Source: Kutzneria sp. CA-103260 (GTDB lineage: Bacteria; Actinomycetota; Actinomycetes; Mycobacteriales; Pseudonocardiaceae). Taken from it: a stretch of 64,000 nucleotides of DNA. The stretch spans positions 10,788,001-10,852,000 of the forward strand of contig NZ_CP073318.1 in assembly GCF_018263855.1 (NCBI RefSeq). Reading direction: 5' to 3'. Within the stretch, counting starts at the first letter, position 1. Every line of letters begins with the position of its first letter. Of the stretch, positions 31,673-40,601 are shown in pieces. The notes beneath the pieces are model-generated. The model did not search any database and had not been told where the DNA came from. It saw only the letters and a list, made by a program, of their open reading frames with translations. The position numbers were made by a program, and so were the translations under genes.

Positions 31673-31791
31673 TTGGGGTGACCGGCTTCCCGGGGATGAT
31701 TCGCCCGAACGCCCCCTGAACCGTTGCGGCCGGTGGACGCGTGGTGTCTGCTGAGCGCGCCTGACCGTGAGATTCGGGAGGACTGAACCAG

Positions 31792-34218
31792 ATGGCTGGG
31801 ATCTCGCGCCGCCGCCTGCTCGGATCGGCGGCCGGCGTCGCCGGCGCGTCCGCGCTCGCGACGGTGTTGCCGCCGAACCTGCAGAAGGCGCTCGCCGCCA
31901 CCTCGACCAATCCCGGAACACTGCGCGACATCAAGCACATCGTCGTGCTCATGCAGGAGAACCGGTCCTTCGACCACTACTTCGGCACCATGCCCGGCGT
32001 CCGCGGCTTCGACGACCCGCACGCGGTCACGCTGCCCAACGGCCGGTCCGTGTTCTACCAGCCCGATCCCAAGAACCCGGACGGCTACCTGCTGCCGTTC
32101 CACCTGGACACCCAGCGCACCAGCGCGCAGGCCATCCCGTCCACCAGCCACGCCTTCGCCGTGCAGCACTCGGCGGTCAACGGCGGCAAGATGGACAACT
32201 GGTTACCCGCGCACCGGGCCGCCGACGGCGACAACAACGGCCCTTACACGATGGGCTACTACACCGAGGACGACATCCCGTTCCAGTGGGCGCTGGCCCG
32301 GAACTTCACCGTCTGCGACGCCTACTTCTGCTCCGTGCTCGGGCCGACCTGGCCCAACCGGCTGTATCACTGGAGCGGCACCATCGACCCGTCCGGCCAG
32401 TACGGCGGGCCGATCATCAGCAATGTGGTGCCGTCCCCGTACACGTGGACCACCTACCCCGAGCGGCTCACCGCCGCCGGTGTCAGCTGGCACGTGTACC
32501 AGCAGGAGGACGACTACGGCTGCAACCCGCTGGAGTTCTTCAAGACCTACCAGGACGCCGGGCCGAACTCCCCGCTGCACCAACACGGTCTGGCCATCGG
32601 GCCGGCCGACCAGTTCGAGTACGACGCGCTGCACGACCGGCTGCCCACCGTCTCGTGGATCATCCCGACCTCGCCCCAGTGCGAGCACCCGGACTACATC
32701 CCGGCCGCCGGCGCCGACTTCGTGGCCAGCAAACTGGACGCCATCGCCGCGAATCCGGACGTGTGGGCCAAGACCGTCGTGATCCTGAACTACGACGAGA
32801 ACGACGGCCTGTTCGACCACGTGGTCCCGCCGATGCCGCCGGCCGGCACCAAGGACGAGTTCGTCAACGGCATGCCCATCGGGGCCGGCATCCGCGTGCC
32901 GTGCACGATCGTCTCGCCGTGGACGCGCGGCGGCTACGTGGCCACCGAGCCGTTCGACCACACCTCGGTGCTGCGCCTGATCGAGGCCATCACCGGCGTG
33001 CGCGAGACCAACATCAGCGACTGGCGGCGCCAGACCTTCGGCGACCTCACCTCCGCGCTGGGCTTCGGCAGTTCGGCCAAGCCGCTGCCGCCGCTGCCGC
33101 CGACCAAGGCCCCGCTGTGGCAGGCCGAGTACAACGTCAAGCACCTGCCGCCGGCCAAGATCCCCGGCGCCGACCAGACCCCGCCGCACCAGGGCACCCG
33201 CAGCCGGATCGACGAGACCCTCACCACGCACGCCTCCGACTTCCCGGCCGGCGTGGCCGGCACCAGCTTCCCCGGCACGCAGCTGCTGGCCCGCAACAAG
33301 GCCGCCGGCGAGGCCGCCCCCACCCGCAAGAAGGCCTACGTCACCGGGATCGTCGCCTACAGCGTGTCCGTGCTGGACTCCGGCACCGGCAAGCTCCTGT
33401 CCACTGTGGAGGGTCCGACCAACCCGTACGGCATCGCCGCCAGCCCCGACGGCCAGAGCCTGTACGTCACCGAGTCCGGGGCCGACAAGGTGTCCGTGCT
33501 CAGCACCTACACCGGCGGCTTCGTCGGCTCCATCACCGTCGGCCTGTTCCCGCACGGCATCGCCATGTCTCCCGACGGCCGGCTGCTCTACGTGTGCAAC
33601 ACCGGTCCGGACACCGGTCCCGGCGGCTCCAGGTCCCTGTCGGTGATCAACGCCAAGACCAACTCCCTGATCGGCGACGTCACCGTCGGCCTCGCGCCGC
33701 AGGAGGTCACCGTCAGCGCCGACAGCTCGACGGTGTACGTGTCGTGCCAGGACGGGCTGTGGATCGTCGACGCCGACAGTCGCAAGGTCAAGGCCTCGCT
33801 GCCCGGCCTCGCCAAGGCCCACGGCGTCACCGCCTGCCCCGGCGGCCGCAACGTCTACGTGGCCAACACCTGGCAGGACAGCGTGTCCATTATGGACGTA
33901 CGTTCCCATCGGGTGACCGCCACCCTGAAGGTCGGCAAGTCCCCGTGGAACGTCGCCTGCCGGCCCGACGGCCTGTTCGCCTACGTCACCAACGCCAACT
34001 CCGACACCGTGTCGGTCATCGACACCGCCAAGCGGGCCGTCGTTGCGACCGTCCAGGTGGGACACATCCCCACCGGCATCACCGCCACCCAGGACCAGGT
34101 CTGGGTCACCAACAACGCCTCCAGCACCGTCAGCAAGATCGACGCGGCGTCGTTGAAGGTAGTCGCCACCACCGCCCTGGGTCTGAGCACCGAGCCGGCG
34201 GGCGTGGTACTGGTTTGA
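31792..34218 (+). CDS. Tat-exported phosphoesterase (phospholipase C family) fused to a YVTN beta-propeller (808 aa)
   Basis: Tat signal ISRRRLLGSAAGVAGASAL at residues 4-22. The phosphoesterase domain (PF04185 type) covers about 45-430: IKHIVVLMQENRSFDHYFGT, SWHVYQQEDDYG, and NYDENDGLFDHVVPP, the metal and nucleophile motifs of non-specific phospholipases C and acid phosphatases. After a Pro-rich spacer, residues about 510-808 hold seven YVTN-type blades (NPYGIAASPDGQSLYVTESG and similar). Typical phospholipases C have different C-terminal domains; this fusion could tether the enzyme to a surface or partner. It is followed with a 1-nt gap by a phosphatase gene. Confidence 0.9.
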   Translation: MAGISRRRLLGSAAGVAGASALATVLPPNLQKALAATSTNPGTLRDIKHIVVLMQENRSFDHYFGTMPGVRGFDDPHAVTLPNGRSVFYQPDPKNPDGYLLPFHLDTQRTSAQAIPSTSHAFAVQHSAVNGGKMDNWLPAHRAADGDNNGPYTMGYYTEDDIPFQWALARNFTVCDAYFCSVLGPTWPNRLYHWSGTIDPSGQYGGPIISNVVPSPYTWTTYPERLTAAGVSWHVYQQEDDYGCNPLEFFKTYQDAGPNSPLHQHGLAIGPADQFEYDALHDRLPTVSWIIPTSPQCEHPDYIPAAGADFVASKLDAIAANPDVWAKTVVILNYDENDGLFDHVVPPMPPAGTKDEFVNGMPIGAGIRVPCTIVSPWTRGGYVATEPFDHTSVLRLIEAITGVRETNISDWRRQTFGDLTSALGFGSSAKPLPPLPPTKAPLWQAEYNVKHLPPAKIPGADQTPPHQGTRSRIDETLTTHASDFPAGVAGTSFPGTQLLARNKAAGEAAPTRKKAYVTGIVAYSVSVLDSGTGKLLSTVEGPTNPYGIAASPDGQSLYVTESGADKVSVLSTYTGGFVGSITVGLFPHGIAMSPDGRLLYVCNTGPDTGPGGSRSLSVINAKTNSLIGDVTVGLAPQEVTVSADSSTVYVSCQDGLWIVDADSRKVKASLPGLAKAHGVTACPGGRNVYVANTWQDSVSIMDVRSHRVTATLKVGKSPWNVACRPDGLFAYVTNANSDTVSVIDTAKRAVVATVQVGHIPTGITATQDQVWVTNNASSTVSKIDAASLKVVATTALGLSTEPAGVVLV

Positions 34219-34219
34219 G

Positions 34220-34765
34220 GTGGAAATCGTCCTGGTCCGCCATGCCGAATCGGTCATCCCGACCGTCGGCGGCCCCGATGAGTATCACCGGCCGCTGACC
34301 GGGAACGGCCGTGCACAGGCCGAAGGACTGGTTGCGGAGCTGGCGGCGATCGGGCCCAGCCTGATCGCCGCCAGTCCGTATCTGCGAGCCGTGCAGACGG
34401 TCGAGCCGTTGGCCCGCGTGCTGGGGCTGCCGGTGCGCACCGACCACGCGCTTCGGGAATGGGACTCCGGGTTGGAGCCCACTCCCGACTACGCCCGGCA
34501 CTACGCGGCCAGCTGGGCCGACCCGGATTTCGCCCGCCCCGGTGGGGAAAGCCTCAACCAGCTCACCGAGCGGGCGGTGTCGATCCTCCGCTCGTTCACC
34601 GGCACGGTGGTGATCGGCAGCCACGGCACCTTCGTCGCTCGGGCCCTGGCCGACCTCGGCGTCCCGGTCGACTGGCCGTTCAGCCAGGCGATGCCGATGC
34701 CGGCGGTCTACCGCATCGCCGACACCGGCATCACCGGACCGGGTGTCAACCCTTCACGCAGATGA
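34220..34765 (+). CDS. Histidine phosphatase family protein (181 aa)
   Basis: Phosphoglycerate-mutase-like phosphatase. Catalytic His in EIVLVRHAESV at the N-terminus, Arg in SPYLRAVQT, Glu in ALREWDSG, and the second His in VVIGSHGTFVAR. GTG at 34220 starts one base after the upstream stop, so translation is coupled with the phospholipase gene; secreted release of a phospho-compound followed by its intracellular dephosphorylation is a possible link. The last 20 bp overlap the convergent rtcB gene. Confidence 0.9.
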   Translation: MEIVLVRHAESVIPTVGGPDEYHRPLTGNGRAQAEGLVAELAAIGPSLIAASPYLRAVQTVEPLARVLGLPVRTDHALREWDSGLEPTPDYARHYAASWADPDFARPGGESLNQLTERAVSILRSFTGTVVIGSHGTFVARALADLGVPVDWPFSQAMPMPAVYRIADTGITGPGVNPSRR

Positions 34766-35924
34766 CCTGCTTGAGCTTGGCCACGATCTCGACCAGGTCC
34801 GTCTGGTTCGCGATCACTTCGTTGATGTCCTTGTAAGCCGACGGAATCTCGTCGATGACGCCGGTGTCCTTGCGGCACTCGACGCCCTTGGTCTGCTCGA
34901 TCAGGTCCGTGCGCTTGAACATCTTGCGGGCCTTGGTGCGCGACATCCGGCGGCCGGCGCCGTGCGAGGCCGACTCGAAGGAGTCCGGGTTGCCCAGGCC
35001 GCGCACGATGTACGAGCCGGTGCCCATGGAACCCGGGATGATGCCCAGATCCCCGTTGCCGGCGCGGATCGCGCCCTTGCGGGTGACCAGGACGTCCTCG
35101 CCGAAGTGCTTCTCCTCGGCCACGTAGTTGTGGTGGCAGCTGATCGGCTCGTCGAAGCGGATGTGCTTGTACCGCTTGCGCAGCACGTCGCTGATCAGGC
35201 GCAGCATCACCGAGCGGTTGCGGCGCGCGTACTCCTGGGCCCAGTACAGGTCGTGCCGGTAGGCGGCCATCTCGGGCGTGCCGGCCAGGAACACGGCGAG
35301 CTCCCGGTCCGGCAGCTCCTCGTTGTGCGCCAGGCCGCGGGCCACCCCGATGTGGTGCTGGGCCAGCTCGTTGCCGATGTTGCGCGAGCCGGAGTGCAGC
35401 ATCACCCAGACCCGCTTGGACGTGTCCAGGCAGACCTCGATGAAGTGGTTGCCGCCGCCGAGCGTGCCCAACTGGTTGACGGCCCGGTCCGCGCGAGCCT
35501 TCACCGCCGGCGTCAGGTCGTCGAACCGCGACCAGAACTGCTTCCAGTCGCCCGCGTCCCGCTCGTCGAACGCCGCGTCCCGGTGCGCCCCGAAGCCCAC
35601 CGGCACCGCCTTCTCGATCTCCGAGCGGATGCCGGCCAGGTCGCCCGGCAGGTCGTTGGCGGTCAACGAGGTCCGCACGGCAGTCATGCCACAGCCGATG
35701 TCCACGCCGACCGCCGCCGGCGAGACCGCGTCCTTCATCGCGATCACCGAGCCGACCGTCGCCCCCTTGCCCAGGTGGACGTCGGGCATCACGGCGACGT
35801 GCTTGACCACCCAGGGCAGCGACGCGATGTTGCGCAGCTGCTGCATCGCCGCGGGTTCGACCTCGTCGGCCCGCGTCCACATCTTGATATCCACGTGCTT
35901 CCCGGGCACGGTCGTCATCGCCAT
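34746..35924 (-). CDS. rtcB: RtcB-type RNA-splicing ligase (392 aa)
   Basis: GTP-dependent ligase joining 2',3'-cyclic phosphate (3'-phosphate) to 5'-OH RNA ends. Landmarks: MPDVHLGKGATVGSVI, VGVDIGCGM (Mn-binding Cys), GGGNHFIEV, VMLHSGSRNIG and ISCHHNYV; near the C-terminus, SHGAGRRMSR contains the histidine that is guanylylated in the family. At 392 residues it is the shorter bacterial type. ATG at 35924 is used (a second ATG two codons on is possible). No archease gene is next to it. Confidence 0.93.
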   Translation of the reverse strand: MAMTTVPGKHVDIKMWTRADEVEPAAMQQLRNIASLPWVVKHVAVMPDVHLGKGATVGSVIAMKDAVSPAAVGVDIGCGMTAVRTSLTANDLPGDLAGIRSEIEKAVPVGFGAHRDAAFDERDAGDWKQFWSRFDDLTPAVKARADRAVNQLGTLGGGNHFIEVCLDTSKRVWVMLHSGSRNIGNELAQHHIGVARGLAHNEELPDRELAVFLAGTPEMAAYRHDLYWAQEYARRNRSVMLRLISDVLRKRYKHIRFDEPISCHHNYVAEEKHFGEDVLVTRKGAIRAGNGDLGIIPGSMGTGSYIVRGLGNPDSFESASHGAGRRMSRTKARKMFKRTDLIEQTKGVECRKDTGVIDEIPSAYKDINEVIANQTDLVEIVAKLKQVICVKG

Positions 35925-35988
35925 GCCGGCAAGGCTAAGGGGGACAAGGGTCCTGGCGCGATCGAGTTCTTTGCTAGCGTGCCCGCCC

Positions 35989-36867
35989 ATGGGTGACTTC
36001 CGGTACGACCAGGACCTGGTGCGGGCCTTGCTGCGGGAGCAGCATCCGGATCTCGCGGACCTCGAACTCCGAGACGTCGATGGGGGTTGGGGCAACCAGC
36101 AATGGCGTCTCGGCGAGGACCTGGGCGTGCGCATGCCGCGCACCGGAAGTGCGCCCGAGCAGCTGCGTGCTGAGCAGAAGTGGTTGCCGCAGTTGGCAAA
36201 GCGCCTGCCACTGCCGACGCCGGTTCCGGTGCGGATCGGCGAACCGTCGAGCCTGTTCGACCACGCCTGGACGATCACCCGATGGGTGCACGGTGTGCCG
36301 GCCGACCACGAGCCGATCACCAGCCTCGACTCGGCCGAGGTTCTCGCGGAGTTCCTTGTCGCACTGCACGAACCGGCGCCCGCCGACGCCCCGGTCAATC
36401 CCACCCACGGTGGCCCGCTGACCGAGTCGGGGGCCGCCGGCTGGTTCGAGTTCATCGATGGCCACCCGTACGCCGACAGCGCCCGGGAAGTCTGGGAGAA
36501 GGCCGTGGCCGCACCGGCCTGGAGCGGCGCGCCGGTCTGGCTACATGCTGATCTGCATCCGGCCAACGTGGTCGTCCGGGACGGCACGCTCGCCGGGGTG
36601 ATCGACTTCGGCGAGATGTGCGGCGGTGATCCGGCCACTGATCTGGCCGCCGCCTGGGTCCTGCTGCCGGCCGGTGCGGCCGACCGGTTCTTCGACGTCT
36701 ACGGGCGGGCCGACGAGGCCACCATCGCCCGGGCCCGCGGCTGGGCCGTTTTGCGGGCCCTGGTCCTGATCTCCATCGGCCGCAACGGCCGCCTCGGTCT
36801 GCCCGGCGGCAAGCCGACCTGGGAACCCGCCGGCTACGCCACCCTGGACCGTTTAACACGTTCTTGA
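35989..36867 (+). CDS. APH-fold phosphotransferase (292 aa)
   Basis: Aminoglycoside-phosphotransferase family, subgroup with the N-terminal GGWGNQQWRLGEDLGVRMPR ATP-loop. The catalytic loop is VWLHADLHPANVVV (Asp and Asn) and the metal site AGVIDFGEMCGGD. The TITRWVHGVPADHE segment is shared with homologues annotated as putative macrolide or aminoglycoside kinases, but the substrate is unproven. It is divergent from rtcB and lies 31 bp before an MFS gene on the same strand. Confidence 0.88.
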   Translation: MGDFRYDQDLVRALLREQHPDLADLELRDVDGGWGNQQWRLGEDLGVRMPRTGSAPEQLRAEQKWLPQLAKRLPLPTPVPVRIGEPSSLFDHAWTITRWVHGVPADHEPITSLDSAEVLAEFLVALHEPAPADAPVNPTHGGPLTESGAAGWFEFIDGHPYADSAREVWEKAVAAPAWSGAPVWLHADLHPANVVVRDGTLAGVIDFGEMCGGDPATDLAAAWVLLPAGAADRFFDVYGRADEATIARARGWAVLRALVLISIGRNGRLGLPGGKPTWEPAGYATLDRLTRS

Positions 36868-36898
36868 CACGGCAACAGGGTGCGACCAAGGTGTCCGC

Positions 36899-38197
36899 AT
36901 GAGTGACAGTGGCGTGGCTCTCATCCGCACCCAGCGGCTCCGCGCCGCGGTCGCGAGCACGGTCGGCACATCCATCGAGTGGTACGACTTCTTCCTCTAC
37001 GGCACGGCGGCGGCGCTGATCTTCCCGAAGCTGTTCTTCCCCGGCAGCAGCGCGTTCGCGGGGGTGCTGGCGGCGTTCGGGACGCAGTTCGTGGGCTTCG
37101 CGGCGCGGCCGATCGGCGCAGCGCTGTTCGGCCACTTCGGGGATCGGATCGGCCGCAAGGGCACGCTGATCGGGACTCTGCTGACGATGGGCATCGGCAC
37201 GCTGCTGATCGGCTGCCTGCCGACGGCGGAGTCGATCGGCGTGGCGGCGGCGGTGCTGCTGACCATCCTGCGCATCGCCCAGGGCATCGGGGTGGGCGGG
37301 GAGTGGGGCGGCTCGGTCCTGCTGGCCATGGAATGGGGCGACCAGAACAAGCGCGGCCTGATGGCCAGCCTGCCCCAGTTGGGCGTGCCGATCGGCCTGC
37401 TGCTGTCGACCGGTGTGGTCCGCCTGGTGTCGAGCCTGTCGGGTGCCGGCTTCCTGGTGTGGGCCTGGCGGATCCCGTTCCTGCTGTCGATCGTCCTGAT
37501 CGGCATCGGCCTCTACGTCCGAATCCGCGTATTGGAGTCGCCGCAGTTCGAGACGGTGGTGAAGCGGGAGGCGGTGGTGCGCCAGCCGGTCTGGCGGGCG
37601 ATCGTCGAGCACCCCAGGGAGATCCTGAGCTCGGCGTTCCTGCGGATGTCGGAGCAGGCGCCGTTCTACCTGTTCATCACGTTCGTGCTGACCTACGGCA
37701 CCAAGCAGTTGCAGCTGAACCAGGACGACCTGCTGGGCTACACGATGATCGCGGCGGCGGCCGGGGTGGTCTGCGTGCCGCTGTTCGGCTGGCTGTCCGA
37801 CCGGATCGGCCGCAAGCTCATGTACGGCATCGGAATCGTCTGCGTCGGCCTGTACGCGTTCCCGTACTTCGGGCTGCTCAACACCAAAGTCGGCGGCCTC
37901 GTCCTGCTGGGGATCGTGATTTCCCTTGTGCTGCACGCCATGCAGTACGGCCCGCAGGCGGCGCTGATCGCCGAGAGCTTCGGCACCAACGTGCGCTACT
38001 CCGGCGCGGGCCTGGGCTACCAGCTGGCCTCGGTGATCGCCGGCGGCCCGGCCCCGCTGATCGCCACCGCGGTCCTGGCCAGCACCGGCTCCAGCACGTG
38101 GATCAGCTGGTACATCGTCGGCTGCGCGGTGGTGGCGTTCCTTGCGCTCCTGGCGCTACCCCAGCGGGTGCATGCCGAGCACCCCCTTCCCGCGTGA
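36899..38197 (+). CDS. MFS transporter, metabolite:H+ symporter (MHS) family (432 aa)
   Basis: Twelve-helix symporter with the MHS signature at the N-terminus (VGTSIEWYDFFLYGTAAAL), the helix 2-3 loop GHFGDRIGRKG and RIAQGIGVGGEWGGSVLLA in helix 4. Relatives carry 2-oxoglutarate, shikimate, proline/betaine or other carboxylates. It lies next to the uronate/glucarate genes, so a uronate, glucarate or 2-oxoglutarate import role is plausible but only by context. AAGG lies 6 bases before the ATG. The stop is inside a 47-bp perfect palindrome. Confidence 0.9.
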   Translation: MSDSGVALIRTQRLRAAVASTVGTSIEWYDFFLYGTAAALIFPKLFFPGSSAFAGVLAAFGTQFVGFAARPIGAALFGHFGDRIGRKGTLIGTLLTMGIGTLLIGCLPTAESIGVAAAVLLTILRIAQGIGVGGEWGGSVLLAMEWGDQNKRGLMASLPQLGVPIGLLLSTGVVRLVSSLSGAGFLVWAWRIPFLLSIVLIGIGLYVRIRVLESPQFETVVKREAVVRQPVWRAIVEHPREILSSAFLRMSEQAPFYLFITFVLTYGTKQLQLNQDDLLGYTMIAAAAGVVCVPLFGWLSDRIGRKLMYGIGIVCVGLYAFPYFGLLNTKVGGLVLLGIVISLVLHAMQYGPQAALIAESFGTNVRYSGAGLGYQLASVIAGGPAPLIATAVLASTGSSTWISWYIVGCAVVAFLALLALPQRVHAEHPLPA

Positions 38198-38240
38198 AGG
38201 GCCCCATCCTGACGTTGAACGTCAGGATGGGGCCCTTCAC
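38194..38240. terminator. 47-bp perfect palindrome (terminator; carries shared core CCTGACGTTGAACGTCAGG)
   Basis: 23-bp fully complementary arms around a single G, starting one base before the MFS stop codon and ending 11 bases before the convergent aldehyde dehydrogenase stop. The outer arms (TGAAGGGCCCCAT) give a terminator; the inner 19 bp are identical to the element at 28511-28533. Confidence 0.88.
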
Positions 38241-38251
38241 GACACAAGCGG

Positions 38252-39730
38252 CTACTTCGAGCCCAGGACGCCGTCGAAGCGGCGGGGGATGTTGAGCGGG
38301 TTGCCGGCCTGGAGCTCCGGCGGCAGCAGTTCCTCGGGCCAGCTCTGGTAGGTCACCGGCACCAGCCACCGCCGGATGGCCGTGGAGCCGACCGAGGTGT
38401 ACAGCGCGTTGGTGGTGGCCGGCCACGGGCCGCCGTGCTGCATGCCCCACGCCACGGCGACGCCGGTGGGCCAGGCGTTGAAGATCAACCGCCCGGCGAC
38501 CGACTGCAACGCCGCGCCGATGCGACCGGCGAGCGCGTGCTCCTCGCCGGAGGCGTGCACGGTGGCGGTCAACGAGCCCGGCAGCTGCGGGAGAACGTCC
38601 AGCAGCTCCTCGGGATCGGTGTAGGTGACGACCACACCGGCCGGCCCGAAGTGCTCCTCGCTCAGCGTGCCCTGGTTGGCGGCGAAGGTCTTCAGCTCGG
38701 TGGTGAACAGCTTCGGCGCGACGCTGAAGCCCTGCGCCGGATCGGTGCCGGTGGCGGCCAGCTCGACCAGGTCGCTGGCGGCCAGGGTGTCCACACCGGA
38801 CTGGTAGCCGTGCTGCATGCGCTCGTTGAGCATCGGCCCGCCGGTGGTCCCGGCGACGGCCGCGGTCAGCGCCTCGACCATGGCCGCCGGCGCGAAGACC
38901 AGGCCCGGGTTGGTGCAGAACTGGCCGACGCCAAGGGTGAGCGAGCCGGCGAATCCGGCAGCCGTCTCCTCGGTGGCCGCGCCCGGCAGGATCACGGTCG
39001 GGTTGACGCTGCCCAGCTCGCCGTAGAACGGGATCGGGTCGGGCCGGCCGCTGGCCAGGTCGAACAGGGCCCGCCCGCCGCCGGTGGACCCGGTGAAGCC
39101 GACGGCCTTGACCGCCGGGTGCTGCACCAGCCGGGTGCCGACCGGAATGCCGTGCACGATGCCGAAAACGCCCTCGGGCAGCGCGGCGGCGACGATCCGG
39201 GCGGTCTCGACCGAGGTGGTCGGGTGCGACGGGTGCGCCTTGACGACCACCGGCGAGCCGGCGGCCAGCGCGGACGCGGTGTCGCCGCCGGCGACCGAGA
39301 AGGCGAACGGGAAGTTGCTCGCGGCGAACACCGCGACCGGCCCGATCGGCCGCAGGATGCGGCGCAGCTCGGGACGCGGCGGCACGGTGTTGGCGTCCGC
39401 GGTGTCGATGGTGGCTTCGAGGTAGCTGCCCTCGCGCAGCACGGAAGCGAACAGCCGCAACTGGTTGGTGGTGCGCTTCAGCTCGCCGGATAGCCGCGGC
39501 ACGCCCAGCGCGGTCTCACTGTCCGCGGTGGACACCAGCAATTCGGACTCGGCGTCCAGCGCGTCGGCGACCCGCTCCAGGGCCTCGGCGCGAACCTCGG
39601 AAGTCGTCGCCGACCAACCGGAAGCGACGGCCTTGGCGAGGATGGCGTCCAGCTCGGCGTCCGAAGTGGACGGAACCGGTGCGCCGAAAGCTTCTCCGGT
39701 GCGCGGGTTGTAGCCCTGCACAGCGGTCAT
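38252..39730 (-). CDS. Aldehyde dehydrogenase, 2-oxoglutarate (2,5-dioxopentanoate) semialdehyde type (492 aa)
   Basis: NAD(P)-dependent aldehyde dehydrogenase predicted to oxidise 2-oxoglutarate semialdehyde to 2-oxoglutarate. The catalytic Cys is in VGQFCTNPGLVF and the general-base Glu in YGELGSVNPTVIL; AASNFPFAFSVAGGDTASAL and GFTGSTGGGRAL are typical of the KGSADH class used in oxidative uronate and pentose pathways. Its ATG overlaps the stop of uronate dehydrogenase by four bases, so they are made together. It would be the last step of the pathway whose middle enzymes lie at 41795-43956. Confidence 0.92.
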   Translation of the reverse strand: MTAVQGYNPRTGEAFGAPVPSTSDAELDAILAKAVASGWSATTSEVRAEALERVADALDAESELLVSTADSETALGVPRLSGELKRTTNQLRLFASVLREGSYLEATIDTADANTVPPRPELRRILRPIGPVAVFAASNFPFAFSVAGGDTASALAAGSPVVVKAHPSHPTTSVETARIVAAALPEGVFGIVHGIPVGTRLVQHPAVKAVGFTGSTGGGRALFDLASGRPDPIPFYGELGSVNPTVILPGAATEETAAGFAGSLTLGVGQFCTNPGLVFAPAAMVEALTAAVAGTTGGPMLNERMQHGYQSGVDTLAASDLVELAATGTDPAQGFSVAPKLFTTELKTFAANQGTLSEEHFGPAGVVVTYTDPEELLDVLPQLPGSLTATVHASGEEHALAGRIGAALQSVAGRLIFNAWPTGVAVAWGMQHGGPWPATTNALYTSVGSTAIRRWLVPVTYQSWPEELLPPELQAGNPLNIPRRFDGVLGSK

Positions 39731-40551
39731 TGAGCGGCCTCCTTGACGGCGGTGTCCCAGGCGGAAGTCACCCAGACGCCGCCAACGTAGTTCAGCTCGG
39801 GGCCGTCCGCCGCGGGCATGCCGTGCTCGGCGATGACCTCCTCGGCGTACCGCTCCGAGTCGTCTTCCGACTGGTATCCCAACGCTTTCGCCTCGTCCAG
39901 GGACACCCACCGGCGGGTGTTGTCGGACACGCCCCAGATCACCCGGAACCCGGGCGAGGGCGTGGCCAGGCAGGCCTCCAGCATGCGGGCGCAGTCGTCC
40001 GGCGACAGCCAGGTGGACAGCATGCGAACATCCCGCGGCTTCTCGAAGCAGGACCCGATCCGGATGGCGATCACGTCCAGGCCGTAGCGGTCGGCGTAGA
40101 GCGCCCCTAACGCCTCCACGGCGACCTTGCTGACGCCGTAGTAGGTGTCGGGCCGCGGGAACGCGTAGTCGGGCGTGTCCTCGGCGCCGCGGCGCTGGAA
40201 GCCGGCGGCGTGGTTGGAGCTGGCCAGGATGACCCGCTTGACGCCGTTGCGCCGCGCGGCCTCCAGCACGGTGTGGGTGCCGTCGATGTTGACCGTGAGG
40301 ATGTCCTTCCACGGCTGTTCGAGGCTGTGGCCGCCGAGGTGGATGACGGCGTCGACGCCGGCGCAGGCGGCGTCCATCGCGGCCTGGTCGGTCACGGACG
40401 CGGTGAGCAGCTCGACGTGCTCACCGTCGCCGGCGGCGGGCAGCGAGCCGATGTCGAGCAGCCGCAGGACCCGGCCGGGTGCGGCGAGTCTCGGCCGCAT
40501 CAGGGTGCCGACGCCGCCGGCCGCGCCAGTGATCAGGATGCGTTCGGTCAC
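39727..40551 (-). CDS. udh: Uronate dehydrogenase (274 aa)
   Basis: Extended SDR that would oxidise D-glucuronate or D-galacturonate to the aldarolactone with NAD+. The nucleotide site is ILITGAAGGVGTLMRPRLA followed by VLRLLDI, and the active site has SSNHAAGF and YYGVSKVAVEAL (Tyr-x3-Lys). MRPRL...RLLDI and SSNHA are hallmarks of bacterial uronate dehydrogenases. GTG start. It is the first enzyme gene downstream of the IclR regulator on the same strand, with a cre-like operator in the 50-bp gap. Confidence 0.9.
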   Translation of the reverse strand: MTERILITGAAGGVGTLMRPRLAAPGRVLRLLDIGSLPAAGDGEHVELLTASVTDQAAMDAACAGVDAVIHLGGHSLEQPWKDILTVNIDGTHTVLEAARRNGVKRVILASSNHAAGFQRRGAEDTPDYAFPRPDTYYGVSKVAVEALGALYADRYGLDVIAIRIGSCFEKPRDVRMLSTWLSPDDCARMLEACLATPSPGFRVIWGVSDNTRRWVSLDEAKALGYQSEDDSERYAEEVIAEHGMPAADGPELNYVGGVWVTSAWDTAVKEAAQ

Positions 40552-40569
40552 GGGTTGTGGCCTCCATGT

Positions 40570-40583
40570 TGCAAACGTTTACA
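40570..40583. promoter_or_regulatory. cre-like operator before udh
   Basis: TGCAAACGTTTACA fits the LacI-type TGNAANCGNTNNCA pattern exactly and lies 19 bp before the udh start. A 12/14 match in inverted sense sits at 41732-41745 before the other pathway operon. Confidence 0.65.
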
Positions 40584-40601
40584 GTTGCTTCAGAACGGTA
40601 C

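Noticed and set aside
35989..36867. Aminoglycoside or macrolide resistance gene call for the APH-fold proteins
   Set aside because: The APH fold covers many small-molecule kinases; no substrate-specific motif or resistance context supports a resistance name.
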